A DNA stretch of 64,000 nt from Streptomyces sp. NBC_01353 (GTDB taxonomy: Bacteria; Actinomycetota; Actinomycetes; Streptomycetales; Streptomycetaceae). The translations under genes and the position numbers were made by a program. The notes under the pieces were generated by a model. The model saw nothing but the letters and a program-made list of their open reading frames with translations. It had not been told where the DNA came from and did no database searches. Numbering within the stretch: the stretch's first letter is position 1; each line of letters opens with the position of its first letter. Location of the stretch: contig NZ_CP108352.1 of assembly GCF_036237275.1 (NCBI RefSeq), forward strand, positions 620,001-684,000, given 5' to 3'. Of this stretch, positions 33,441-42,349 are shown in pieces.

Positions 33441-35266
33441 GCGCCCCGGACGAGCGCGACGCGCTCACCCCTCGGCCCTCCCTGTACGACCACGCCCTGC
33501 GCCTGTTCCGCGCGGAGCCCGACGGCCGCCTCCCCGTACGCGGTTACCCCTCCCCCGACCGGACGTCCCGGCAGCGCTCCCCGCTCGACCGGCGGAATGC
33601 GCGTCAGACCACCGTGGACGCCATCACACCCTTTCTGACCGACCCGGACACCGTGCACGCAGCCGACGAGGTGCAGCGCCGCCTGGACGAGGTGGGCGTA
33701 CGAGACCATCACATCCGCTGGGCCCTCGCCGATCTGCCCCTGGAGGACGAGGCCGCCGCACGGGCGCTCGGCCGCCGGCTGTCCCGTACGGGCACCAGCG
33801 GCGTGGCCGTGTGCCTAGGCATCGGGCTCCTGGCCCGACTCGGCGAGCCGGAGGACATCCCGTACCTCCGGACGCTCGGCCTGCTCCGTGACTTCACGGG
33901 CTGTGCCGTGGAGGCACTCGCTCCCCTCGACCGCGCTACGGCCGCCCTCGTGTGGCTCGCTGTGCATGTCAAGGACCGCGAACTGCGCCCGCTGGTCGAC
34001 GCCCTCGCGTCCGGCGACGACGAGGCCACTCGCGCCCGGCTGATGACGATCCCCAGGAACCCGCGCGTCGTGGGGCCGGAGACCGTCCGCAGGATCGCGG
34101 AGGCCGTGCGGCTCGCCGATGTCCTGCGCGAGGATCCGGTCGACGTCGGCGTCCTGGCCGAGGCGGCATGGCTGCTGTCGTGGATGACGAGCCAGCGTGA
34201 CTACCGCCCCGAGATCCTCTCGTACGAGGACGCCGTCATCGCCTACGAGGCCGTCGTCGCACGGGCCGCCCTCCTGCCGCCGACCCTGGACCACTGCGCG
34301 AGCCTGCTCTCGCTCGCCCTCGACCTGCACAGCGGTCCCAGCCATCTACTCCCCTGGCCGCCCGGCAGACGCGAGGCGCTCCTGGCCGACCTGGAGTCCC
34401 TGCTGCACTCACCCGCGTGGGTGGCCGTCGCCGACCACGAGCCCGACGACCCCACCGAGCTCCGCCGCGCCCGCTGGATCCGGCGCACGGCACGGCAGCC
34501 CTTCGGCCACTCCACGGCCGACGCGCCCCGGCTCCGGGTGGAGGTCGCCGTACGCGACCCCGCCGATCCGGACGTGGCCGAGACCCGCTTTCTGGTCGAC
34601 GGGCGCCCCGTCGTACCGGAGGCGTTCGGCCTCGGCCCCGGAAACGCTCCGGAGGAACTGCTCGACGGCGGACGTCTGCGGGCGACCGCCGAGCCACGGG
34701 AGGTCCAACTCGCCGAGGCGTACTGCACCGAGGGCTGCTGCGGGGCGCTGTACGTCACCGTGCAGCGGGACGGGGACCACGTCGTGTGGCGGGACTGGCG
34801 CCGCACGCAGTCCGGGCGGCGCGGACAACCGGAACTCCCCGCGTACCGATTCGATGCCCCCGCCTACGACGCCGAGATCGCGCGTGCCGAGAACGACCAC
34901 TCCTGGGCGTGGCCGGCCCGGATCACGGCCCGTCTCCTCGCGGCGGGCCTGCGCGACCGACCGGAGCTCCTGACCCGCTGGGACGCGCGGTTCGGGTGGG
35001 TAGGCACCGACTACCACGATCCGGACACGACGGTCCTGTCCTTCACGTTCCGGCCGGGCTTCGCCGAGGGGAAGCAGGACAGGGACGGGCCGTGGCTGCA
35101 GTTCGTCTGGAGCCTGCCGGACGACGACACGTCTCCGGAGGCCAGGGCCACAGCCGCCCTGACACGCCTGGAAACGACCGATCCGAAGACCTTCGCCGAA
35201 GTCAGAGGCGGCAGCAGGGAGCACGCGGAAGCGCTCGGCTTCCCCTGGCCCGAAGGTCGACGTTAG
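33437..35266 (+). CDS. hypothetical protein, 609 aa
   Basis: I do not recognise the family. The N-terminal half is alpha-helical with HEAT-like leucine-rich repeats (LPLEDEAAARALGRRLSR, DIPYLRTLGLLRDFTGCAVE, RPLVDALASGDDEATRARL). The C-terminal half is mixed and includes a cysteine-rich turn YCTEGCCGALYVTVQRDGDH followed by WRDWRRTQSG, and ends with a beta-rich FTFRPGFAEG segment. No signal peptide or membrane span. Codon use is normal for the window. It starts at the GTG coupled to the 11-codon frame and overlaps the small convergent gene by 4 nt. Confidence 0.75.
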   Translation: MSAPDERDALTPRPSLYDHALRLFRAEPDGRLPVRGYPSPDRTSRQRSPLDRRNARQTTVDAITPFLTDPDTVHAADEVQRRLDEVGVRDHHIRWALADLPLEDEAAARALGRRLSRTGTSGVAVCLGIGLLARLGEPEDIPYLRTLGLLRDFTGCAVEALAPLDRATAALVWLAVHVKDRELRPLVDALASGDDEATRARLMTIPRNPRVVGPETVRRIAEAVRLADVLREDPVDVGVLAEAAWLLSWMTSQRDYRPEILSYEDAVIAYEAVVARAALLPPTLDHCASLLSLALDLHSGPSHLLPWPPGRREALLADLESLLHSPAWVAVADHEPDDPTELRRARWIRRTARQPFGHSTADAPRLRVEVAVRDPADPDVAETRFLVDGRPVVPEAFGLGPGNAPEELLDGGRLRATAEPREVQLAEAYCTEGCCGALYVTVQRDGDHVVWRDWRRTQSGRRGQPELPAYRFDAPAYDAEIARAENDHSWAWPARITARLLAAGLRDRPELLTRWDARFGWVGTDYHDPDTTVLSFTFRPGFAEGKQDRDGPWLQFVWSLPDDDTSPEARATAALTRLETTDPKTFAEVRGGSREHAEALGFPWPEGRR

Positions 35267-35541
35267 CGGGTGTCACCCTCCCAGTCCCAGTGCACGGCGT
35301 CGCCCTCGCGCGGCCCGTAGCGGGCGTGGCCGCCCGGGCCGTAGGAGCCGATCTCCGTGGCCAGGGCGGCCCCCTCCTCGAGCTGTCGCGCGGTCCATCC
35401 GGTGACGTCGAGCAGGAGCCCGTCCAGGGGGCCGGCCACCAGCTCGCGGTAGACGTGCCCGGGTCTGGGGCCGGGATCGGGATCGTCATGGTCCGCGCCG
35501 TAGACACGGCCTCTCATCAGCTCGTCCATACCCGGCAGCAT
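35263..35541 (-). CDS. small hypothetical protein
   Basis: 92 aa from the ATG at 35541, or 88 aa from the ATG at 35529; neither has a strong ribosome site. Asp/Gly/Pro-rich start (YGADHDDPDPGPRPGHVYREL), then PLDGLLLDVTGWTARQLEEGAALATEIG and an acidic tail ending WDWEGDTR. Soluble; no family recognised. Convergent with the 609-aa gene. Confidence 0.55.
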   Translation of the reverse strand: MLPGMDELMRGRVYGADHDDPDPGPRPGHVYRELVAGPLDGLLLDVTGWTARQLEEGAALATEIGSYGPGGHARYGPREGDAVHWDWEGDTR

Positions 35542-35581
35542 CGCACCCGGCACTGACACTCGCCCGGTCGCGCGGGTGCGG

Positions 35582-36988
35582 TCAGGCCGCAGGGGCGATG
35601 TTCTGGTTGGAGCGGAAGACGTTGCCGGGGTCGTACTCCTTCTTGAGGAGGCGCAGTCGGCGGAGCTTGTCGGCCCCGTACGCCTGCTCCACGCGTGCCT
35701 CCCCCTCCTCCATGAGGAAGTTGACGTAGACACCGGCGTGGTACGGCTCCAGAGCGGACCACCATGAGCGCGCCCAGGCGCGCGCCTCGTCGAATCCCTC
35801 GGCGTCGACGCAGTTGCCGTTGATGTTGAACGTGTGGCCCACGCTCCGCCCGCTGCACGCGGTCTCGTCCTCACCCACGCGGGCGACCGCACCACCCAGG
35901 TGGAAGATGTTGCACGTCGAGAGCGGGGACGTGATCTGCAGGGCGTGGGCCGCGCTGATGCCGATGACCTCGTCGTCGAGCCGCTCGATGTCGCAGGAGC
36001 GGACGTAGTACCACCAGCCGGGGCGGAACGACGGGTCGAACATGGACTGGTGCTGCAGGAAGGGCTTGGGCGCGCACAGGTCGAGCAGCGGCGTCCCGAA
36101 CTTCCGCAGCGGACGAAGAACCTCCTCGCCCGTCTCGATGTCCCCGGCGTAGCAGCTGATGACCGCGATGACGGGCCGGCCGTGCAGTTCGGGCGGAATC
36201 GAGGGGAGGGGCGGGGCCTTGCGGTGGACGACGATGGTGGTCAGCTCGTCGGGGACGTCGGTGATCCAGTCGCGGTAGAAGGCGAGTACGTGCGGTGCCT
36301 CTTCCAGCGGCCACAGGATCGGTCCGGCGAGGACCGTGGGGCCCACGGGGTTGAGCCGGAACTCGAACTCGGTGACGACGCCGAAGTTGGTGCCGGCGCC
36401 GCGCAGGCCCCAGAAGAGTTCGGGCTCGTGGCTCTCGCTCGCCGTGACGAAGCTGCCGTCGGCGGTGACCATGTCGGCGGAGAGCAGCTGGTCGACGGTG
36501 AGTCCGTACTTACGCATCAGCCAGCCGATCCCGCCACCGAGAGTGAGCCCGGCGAGGCCGGTGTGCGTCACGATCCCGGCGGGGACGGCCATCCCGAAGT
36601 GCTGTGTCTCGCGGTCCAGCGCCCCGAGCAGGACTCCGGCCTGGGCCCTGACCGTGCGGTTCACCGGATCGACGCGGATGCCGTTCATGGCCGACAGGTC
36701 GATGACCATTCCGCCGTCGCACAGCGACTGGCCGGGGAAGCTGTGGCCCCCGCTCCGTACCGCGACCGGCAGACCGCTGCGCGTCGCGCTCTCCAGCGCG
36801 GCAACGACGTCGGCGACACCCGTGCAGTACGCGATGAGGGCGGGGAACTTGCTGATGGACCCGTTCCAGATCCGCCGGGCCTCGTCGAATGCGGGGTCGT
36901 CGGTGCGGACGAGCCTGCCGGAGAAGGATCGCTCCAGCTCCTGGAAGGCTGCCTCGTCCACGCGCGCCGCTGAGGGGGCTGCGCCCAT
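35582..36988 (-). CDS. FAD-binding oxidoreductase, berberine-bridge (BBE) family
   Basis: 468 aa; ATG at 36988 with AGGAG 5 nt upstream. PP-loop FAD domain: VAVRSGGHSFPGQS supplies the histidine for 8-alpha linkage, then GLAGLTLGGGIGWLMRKYG, FWGLRGAGTNFGVVTEFEF, and the C-terminal BBE segment with LRLLKKEYDPGNVFRSNQNI. The cysteine that bicovalent members use before the GGGIG motif is absent (THTGLAG), so FAD is probably held through one histidine only. Oxidises an unknown alcohol, sugar or secondary metabolite. No cluster context. Confidence 0.88.
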   Translation of the reverse strand: MGAAPSAARVDEAAFQELERSFSGRLVRTDDPAFDEARRIWNGSISKFPALIAYCTGVADVVAALESATRSGLPVAVRSGGHSFPGQSLCDGGMVIDLSAMNGIRVDPVNRTVRAQAGVLLGALDRETQHFGMAVPAGIVTHTGLAGLTLGGGIGWLMRKYGLTVDQLLSADMVTADGSFVTASESHEPELFWGLRGAGTNFGVVTEFEFRLNPVGPTVLAGPILWPLEEAPHVLAFYRDWITDVPDELTTIVVHRKAPPLPSIPPELHGRPVIAVISCYAGDIETGEEVLRPLRKFGTPLLDLCAPKPFLQHQSMFDPSFRPGWWYYVRSCDIERLDDEVIGISAAHALQITSPLSTCNIFHLGGAVARVGEDETACSGRSVGHTFNINGNCVDAEGFDEARAWARSWWSALEPYHAGVYVNFLMEEGEARVEQAYGADKLRRLRLLKKEYDPGNVFRSNQNIAPAA

Positions 36989-37092
36989 CGTCACTCCTCG
37001 GCCGATCGGCCCCTACTGTCAGGCTCCCACCGGCTGGGACCCGGTGCCAGCCAGGGCCGGACGCTCCCGCAGGAACGCTCTCGTGGAGCAGC

Positions 37093-37602
37093 TCAGGCGC
37101 CGACGGTCCCGTCGACCCCCTCGCGCAGGAAGTCCGCGTGCCCGTTGTGGCGGCCGTACTCGAGCAGGACGTGCACCATCACCATCCGCAGGGACACGTC
37201 CTCGCCCCAGCGCGGCTGGTGTCCGGTGAGGGCCAGGGACGCTGCCTCGCGCTCGATCCGCCGGGAGTTCTCGACCTCGGCCTCCCAGGCCGCGAAGGCC
37301 TCGGCGCGGGTCGACCGGCTCGCGTCGTAGGCAGCCTGGAAGTCGATCTTGTCCGACCAGACCATCGGCGCCTCGGCGTCCTCGAAGACCCGGCGGAACC
37401 AGGCGCGTTCCACCTCGGCCATGTGCCGGACGAGGCCGAGCAGCGACAGCGTGGACGGCGGCATCGACTTCTCCCGCAGCTGCTCGTCGCCGAGCCCCTC
37501 GCACTTCATGGCGAGCGTCGCGCGCTGGTAGTCGAGGAAGGCGCGGAGGGTTTCGCGTTCGCTGCCGACGTGGGGCGGTCCGATGCGGTGGTCGGTGGTC
37601 AC
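37093..37602 (-). CDS. DinB-family (DUF664) metal-dependent protein
   Basis: 169 aa. Four-helix DinB fold with the three-histidine metal site pattern: LGLVRHMAEVERAWFRRVF and EYGRHNGHADFLREGVDG. The family includes mycothiol-dependent S-transferases and maleylpyruvate isomerase relatives in actinobacteria. GAGGAGCAAC precedes the ATG. Stand-alone gene; substrate unknown. Confidence 0.88.
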   Translation of the reverse strand: MTTDHRIGPPHVGSERETLRAFLDYQRATLAMKCEGLGDEQLREKSMPPSTLSLLGLVRHMAEVERAWFRRVFEDAEAPMVWSDKIDFQAAYDASRSTRAEAFAAWEAEVENSRRIEREAASLALTGHQPRWGEDVSLRMVMVHVLLEYGRHNGHADFLREGVDGTVGA

Positions 37603-37654
37603 TGTCGTTGCTCCTCGTCACGATCGGGTGCGGGTACCGAACCTAGTGACCCCT

Positions 37655-37687
37655 GGCCCGGGCCTCCACCGACTTACGCCCCGGGCC
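37655..37687 (-). terminator. hairpin downstream of the small membrane protein gene
   Basis: GGCCCGGG (37655-37662) pairs with CCCGGGCC (37680-37687) over a 17-nt loop, starting 6 nt after the stop of the minus-strand gene at 37693. Confidence 0.5.
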
Positions 37688-37692
37688 GGCGC

Positions 37693-37962
37693 TCACTCCC
37701 CGGGCGGGCGCCGTTCCGCCGTCAGTGAGGCGACGAGAATCCCGGCCAGGACCGCCCACACCACGACCTCGGCGCCGCCGACGGTCGCCCAGCCCACGGC
37801 GCCGAGCGCGACCGCCGCCCCCAGCCCGGCGCCCAGCGCCCGCCGGTCCGTGGCGAAGGCAAAGGCACGACGGCCCGCGCCGGGCGTACGCATCTCCAAC
37901 ACCGCGGCCCGGCACACCAGCGCCGCGGCGGCGACCACCGCGGTCAGCACGGACGGCTCCAT
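37693..37962 (-). CDS. small membrane protein
   Basis: 89 aa from ATG 37962 (GGCAGG upstream). Hydrophobic segments at the N-terminus (SVLTAVVAAAALVCRAAVLE) and in the C-terminal half (ALGAGLGAAVALGAVGWATV, VVWAVLAGILVASLTAE), so two or three spans with an Arg-rich middle loop. No family recognised. Confidence 0.6.
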   Translation of the reverse strand: MEPSVLTAVVAAAALVCRAAVLEMRTPGAGRRAFAFATDRRALGAGLGAAVALGAVGWATVGGAEVVVWAVLAGILVASLTAERRPPGE

Positions 37963-38036
37963 GGCACCTGCCTCTCGCCGTCCATGCTCGCGCAGACCGG
38001 TCGGGTACGCACCGACCGCGACGTCGTCGGCGCGGA

Positions 38037-38210
38037 TCAGCCGGCGAGAAAGCCTCGATCGCCGGGACAAGCGCCTGCGGGGACTCCTGCGGGGCATCGT
38101 GGCCCGCGTCGGCGAGGACCTCCAGGCGGGCGTTCGGGTACCACCGAAGCCGGCCGGCGGCCATCGCGTCGGTGCCCGGCGCCGGATCGTGGGCGCCGAC
38201 CCCACGCTCC
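38037..38210 (-). pseudogene. remnant of an alpha/beta-hydrolase C-terminus
   Basis: Reverse-strand codons read GAHDPAPGTDAMAAG, RLRWYPNARLEVLADAGHD and APQESPQALVPAIEAF, the classic end of an alpha/beta-hydrolase with its catalytic Asp and His. Shifting frame by one base after GAGGCTTTC gives LAG-stop, the usual ending, so a single-base loss is visible. No N-terminal part (nucleophile elbow) was found. It occupies most of the 312-nt gap between 37963 and 38274; the remainder shows nothing else. Confidence 0.65.
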
Positions 38211-38274
38211 CGACCGCGGCACACCGGGGGTGACCGGGCGTGTCCGGGCCGGTGCGTGGCGCGACCACTCCGAG

Positions 38275-40818
38275 ATGCGGGGCCGCACGGCCCGGGAGCA
38301 TGCTGACTGTGTGACGTCGCACGGCGTGGCCGGCCCTGCCCCGTCGGCCGGGACCGGGTACGTTCCCGGGAGCGCGGAGACCGATGGGCGGCTGCTCGAC
38401 GCCCTGCCTCTGGTCCTCGCCGAGGGCGCGCTGCGGACGATCGAGGCGGTCGGCGGCTACGCGGGCGGTGTCTATCTGCGGTCCGGGACACCGGACCTGC
38501 TCCGCATGGCGGTGCTCGCCGGGCTCCCCGGCCCGCTGTTCCGGCCCTGGTGGCGGATGCATGTGAACCGCCCGTTCCCGGTGGCCGAGGCCCACCGGTC
38601 GGGCCAGCCGGTGCACCTTGCCGACGTCGAGGAGGCGATGCGGCAGTTCCCCCAGCTCGTGGCGAGTCTCCCGTTCCCCTTCGGATCCTTGTACGCGCCG
38701 GTCGTCAGCGGCCGAGAACGCTTCGGGGTGCTCGTTGTGCTGCGTCCGCCGAGCCCGGGCGTCCCGGTGAACACCCGGGACCGGATGCGGCTGGCACGGG
38801 AGGCGCGCCGGCTCGGGGACGCCCTCGCGGAACTCTCGGACACCGGCGTCCTCGTCGAATGGCCCGGTGAGCCGGTGTGCGTCCAGCTGCCCTCGGGCGG
38901 CACGAAGCCGGTCCGGATCGGCTATTTCGACTGGGACCTGACCACCGGAACCGTCACCGCCGACGCCGGGCTGCGGGCCATCATCGGCGAGGGCGACAGC
39001 AGCGCGTTCCCCGGGACCATGGAGGCGCTGACCGCGCGCCTCGCTCCGGAGGACAGTGCCGCGCTGTGGACGATGGCCCGCCGCGCGGCCGAGTCCGGAG
39101 CACAGGTCGCACGCCGGATCCGGCTCAAAGGGCCCGACGGCGGGCTCCATCTCCTGGAGATCTCCGCCCGTGCGGCGGGCGACCGCCCGGGGCGGCTCAA
39201 GGGCTCCCTGGTCGACCTCGGCACCGGTCTGGTCGGCTCCGACGCCACCGACCGGCTGCCACGGGCCATCCTCGCGATCGACCGCCTCGGCCGGATCACG
39301 TACGTGAACCACCTCACCGAGGCTCTCCTCGGTGTACCGCGCGCTTCACTCGCCGGGCTGACCTTGTGGGAGGCCCTGCCGTGGTTCGGTCATCCCGCGT
39401 ACGAGGAGCATCTGCGCGCCGCGCTGCTCTCCGAGGAGCCCGTGCATTTCCTGGCCCATACCCCCGAGGGGGAGTGGCTGTCGGTCTCGCTGTACCCCGG
39501 CCACGACGGCGTCACGCTGGTGCTGCTCCCCGAGAGCGACCCCGCCTACACGCCCGGCTCCGTCGCCCAGCCGGACACGGGTCTCGGCTCGCCGGCGGAC
39601 CGGGCGTCGGCTCTGTACCGGCCGGTGGCACTCGCCATCGCCCTGTCCGAGGCGGTGACGGCACGCCAGGTGTCGGCCGTCGTCACCGACGAGCTGCTGC
39701 CGGCGTTCGGCGGCCGACAGCTGGCGATCTACCTGCTGAGCGACCGTCATCTCTATCTGGCGTGGGAGACCGGGTTCCCGCCGGGTTTCCTGGAGCCGTT
39801 CGACGGTGTCGGGCTCGACGCCCACCTGCCGGGTGTCGAGGCGCTCACGACCGGCCGGCCGCTGTTCTTCGAGTCGATCGAGCAGATGAGCCGGGCCTAT
39901 CCTGATCTCCCGCTGGACGCGCTCTCAGGTGCCCGGGCCTTTCTGCCGCTGATCGCGTCGGGCCGGCCCGTCGGCTCGTGCATCCTCGGCTTCGACCGGC
40001 CGCGCGGCTTCAGCCCGGAGGAGCGCACGGTGCTCACCGCCCTCGCCGGGCTGATCGCGCAGGCGTTGGAGCGGGCCCGGCGGTACGACAGCGAATCCGC
40101 CCTCGCCCGCGGGCTGCAGGACGCACTGCTTCCCGCCCGGCTGCCGGTTCGCGAGCAGGTCGAAACGGTGGCGCGCTATCTGCCCGGCACACAGGGCATG
40201 GACGTGGGCGGTGACTGGTACGACGTGCTCGAGACGGGGCAGGGGCTGCTGGCTCTGGTGGTCGGTGACGTGCAGGGCCACGGTGTCGCCGCCGCGGCCA
40301 CGATGGGGCAACTGCGCAGCGCGGTCCGGGCCTTCGCCCTCGGCGGCCATCCGCCGCAAGAGGTGATGCAGGGCACCAACCGGCTGCTGATCGAACTCGA
40401 TCCAGGACAGTTCGCGAGCTGTTGCTATGTCGTCCTCGATCCGGCCACCGGCGCCACGCAGGCCGTCCGCGCCGGGCATCCGCAGCCGCTGCTGCGGCGG
40501 CCCGACGGCACGACGGAGGTGCTGGAGCTGCCGGGCGGACTGGTCCTGGGCATCGACGACGCCGCAACCTACCCGGTCACCGAGCTGCGGCTGGATCGCG
40601 GGGCGGTCCTCGCGCTGTACACGGACGGTCTGGTGGAGCGTCCGGGCAGCGACATCGACGAAGGGGTCGAGTCGCTGCGCCGCACGTTCTCCATGACCGG
40701 GTCGATTCCGCTCACGGAGACCGCGGACCGGCTGATCCGCGACGCCCGTCAGGCCACCGACCGGCCCGACGACATCGCCCTGCTCCTCGCCGCCCGCTGG
40801 GCCCATCCCCACCCCTAG
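38275..40818 (+). CDS. GAF/PAS/SpoIIE-type PP2C serine phosphatase
   Basis: 847 aa from ATG 38275; the GTG at 38311 is an alternative. Order: N-terminal GAF-like domain ([19 protein letters not shown]), a PAS-like region ([20 protein letters not shown], about 330-420), a second GAF ([20 protein letters not shown]), then SpoIIE/PP2C ([52 protein letters not shown]) with the metal-binding aspartates. Probably dephosphorylates an anti-sigma antagonist in response to a ligand or light/redox cue sensed by the GAF/PAS domains. No kinase domain is attached. Confidence 0.9.
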   Translation: MRGRTAREHADCVTSHGVAGPAPSAGTGYVPGSAETDGRLLDALPLVLAEGALRTIEAVGGYAGGVYLRSGTPDLLRMAVLAGLPGPLFRPWWRMHVNRPFPVAEAHRSGQPVHLADVEEAMRQFPQLVASLPFPFGSLYAPVVSGRERFGVLVVLRPPSPGVPVNTRDRMRLAREARRLGDALAELSDTGVLVEWPGEPVCVQLPSGGTKPVRIGYFDWDLTTGTVTADAGLRAIIGEGDSSAFPGTMEALTARLAPEDSAALWTMARRAAESGAQVARRIRLKGPDGGLHLLEISARAAGDRPGRLKGSLVDLGTGLVGSDATDRLPRAILAIDRLGRITYVNHLTEALLGVPRASLAGLTLWEALPWFGHPAYEEHLRAALLSEEPVHFLAHTPEGEWLSVSLYPGHDGVTLVLLPESDPAYTPGSVAQPDTGLGSPADRASALYRPVALAIALSEAVTARQVSAVVTDELLPAFGGRQLAIYLLSDRHLYLAWETGFPPGFLEPFDGVGLDAHLPGVEALTTGRPLFFESIEQMSRAYPDLPLDALSGARAFLPLIASGRPVGSCILGFDRPRGFSPEERTVLTALAGLIAQALERARRYDSESALARGLQDALLPARLPVREQVETVARYLPGTQGMDVGGDWYDVLETGQGLLALVVGDVQGHGVAAAATMGQLRSAVRAFALGGHPPQEVMQGTNRLLIELDPGQFASCCYVVLDPATGATQAVRAGHPQPLLRRPDGTTEVLELPGGLVLGIDDAATYPVTELRLDRGAVLALYTDGLVERPGSDIDEGVESLRRTFSMTGSIPLTETADRLIRDARQATDRPDDIALLLAARWAHPHP

Positions 40819-40825
40819 GAAGGGC

Positions 40826-41044
40826 CTAGCGGCGGCGGTAGCTGTCGGTCTGGGTCGGCGGCGCGTTGTGCGCCGAGAAGGAGGAGAACGACGTGCGGTC
40901 GTCGCGTGCCTGGCCGCGCCGCGCCTGCTCGATGAGAAGGCCGTCGACGTTCTCGGTGTGGCCGCTCCCCCGGCGCATCAGCTTCACGATGAGCAGCAGG
41001 ACGACCGCGCCCAGTACACCGAAGAAGACAAGAACCGTGGTCAT
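40826..41044 (-). CDS. small single-span membrane protein
   Basis: 72 aa; GGGGGGAG 7 nt before the ATG at 41044. One span at residues 3-22 ([20 protein letters not shown]), then a basic and Ser/Thr-rich cytoplasmic tail. Unknown function. Convergent with the phosphatase gene, with 7 nt between stops. Confidence 0.6.
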   Translation of the reverse strand: MTTVLVFFGVLGAVVLLLIVKLMRRGSGHTENVDGLLIEQARRGQARDDRTSFSSFSAHNAPPTQTDSYRRR

Positions 41045-41233
41045 GACGGGCTCCCCCCAGTCGAACCGTCGCCCACCTGGGCGTCGGCATCCGCACACGG
41101 TAGCCCGGAAAGGATCACGGCGGAACGGCTGACGAGCGGACCCGTCCTCTCACCCGGTCGGCCCCGCGGCGCTGGTCGGCCGGGCTGGTCCCGGCGAGGC
41201 TGGGCCCATCAGCAGGCAGCCCGAGGAGGAACA

Positions 41234-41491
41234 GTGCAGCAGGACAAGCAGCCGGAGTACGGCCCGGTGGTCTTCCGCGACCGCTCCGCCGGGTTCGCCT
41301 TCCTGACCCGATCCACGGCGACCAGCCAGGAGACCATCGAGTGGGACGACGGCCACACCTATCCGGTGGTCGACGTCGAGATCTCCTCCGAGAGCCACCC
41401 GTTCTACACGGGCAAGGCGCGCACGGTGGACTCCGAAGGCCGTATCGCGAAGTTCGAGCGCCGCTTCGGCGAGGGCGGCGAGGAGTCCTGA
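41234..41491 (+). CDS. rpmE2: ribosomal protein bL31, type B (zinc-independent)
   Basis: 85 aa from a GTG with AGGAGG-type site (GAGGAGGAACA). The sequence [40 protein letters not shown] and [16 protein letters not shown] is typical of the C-minus L31 paralogue, which lacks the CxxC zinc ligands. Such paralogues usually replace zinc-bound L31 when zinc is scarce under Zur control, but I see no Zur-like AT-rich dyad in 41045-41233; nothing else is evident in that gap. Confidence 0.92.
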   Translation: MQQDKQPEYGPVVFRDRSAGFAFLTRSTATSQETIEWDDGHTYPVVDVEISSESHPFYTGKARTVDSEGRIAKFERRFGEGGEES

Positions 41492-41562
41492 ACCGGCGTT
41501 GTCGGTGCCGCCCCGTAGGGTGACCGGGTCGGTTCGAGAACGGGACGGTACGGGGGTCGGCC

Positions 41563-42330
41563 ATGCGGGAGTTGTTCCTGACGGACGTGCGGGCGCACAT
41601 CAGGTGGATCGAGTTGCCCGGGGAGGGGCCCGTGCGGGTCTTCCTGCACGGCCTCGGATGCACGGGCGCGTCCGACTTCGCCCACATCGCGACGCATCCC
41701 GCGCTGCGCGGGGGCCACGCACTCCTCGTCGACCTGCTCGGCTACGGACTGAGCGACCGTCCCCGGGACTTCGGCTACGGCATGGCGGCGCAGGCCGCCG
41801 CAGTGGCGCGGATCCTGGAGCACCGGGGGTTGTCCGGCGTGGAGTTGATCGGGCATTCGATGGGCGGGGCGGTGGCCGTCCGACTGGCGGCCGCCCGGCC
41901 CGATCTGATCGCCCGGCTCGTGGTCGCGGAGCCGAACCTGTATCCCGGCGGCGGCGCGTTCAGTACACCGGTCGCCGCCCAGGACGAGGAGTCCTTCGTC
42001 CGGGACGGCTTCGCGCGGATGCTGGCCTCCGTCGACCGGCGCGACTACGCGGCGCGGTTGCGGCTCGCCGATCCGCTCGCGGTGCACCGCAGCGCCGTCG
42101 CCCTGGTGGAGGGGGCCTCGCCCTCGGAGGGGGAGCTGCTGGCCGGACTCGACCGGCCGCGCGCCTTCCTGGTCGGCGAGTACAGCCTCCCGGACGCCGA
42201 TACCGAGCGGATGCGCGCGCTCGGTGTCCCGGTGTTCGAGGTCCCGAAGGCCGGGCACAACCTGATGCTCGACAACGCGGACGGGTTCGCGGAGGCGCTG
42301 GCGCGGGCCCTGGTGGTCGAGCGGCGCTGA
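41563..42330 (+). CDS. alpha/beta hydrolase
   Basis: 255 aa. Oxyanion region VFLHGLGCTGASDF, nucleophile elbow IGHSMGGAVAVRLA (catalytic Ser), late histidine in VPKAGHNLMLDNADGFA. Cap domain short. Cytoplasmic esterase, lipase or C-C hydrolase type; substrate unknown. Overlaps nothing; about 20 nt from the convergent epoxide hydrolase. Confidence 0.88.
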   Translation: MRELFLTDVRAHIRWIELPGEGPVRVFLHGLGCTGASDFAHIATHPALRGGHALLVDLLGYGLSDRPRDFGYGMAAQAAAVARILEHRGLSGVELIGHSMGGAVAVRLAAARPDLIARLVVAEPNLYPGGGAFSTPVAAQDEESFVRDGFARMLASVDRRDYAARLRLADPLAVHRSAVALVEGASPSEGELLAGLDRPRAFLVGEYSLPDADTERMRALGVPVFEVPKAGHNLMLDNADGFAEALARALVVERR

Positions 42331-42349
42331 CCCTCCGCGAACCCGGCTC

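Noticed and set aside
33437-35541. Toxin-immunity pair (609-aa and 92-aa proteins)
   Set aside because: The genes are convergent rather than in tandem and no toxin domain or delivery signal is visible.
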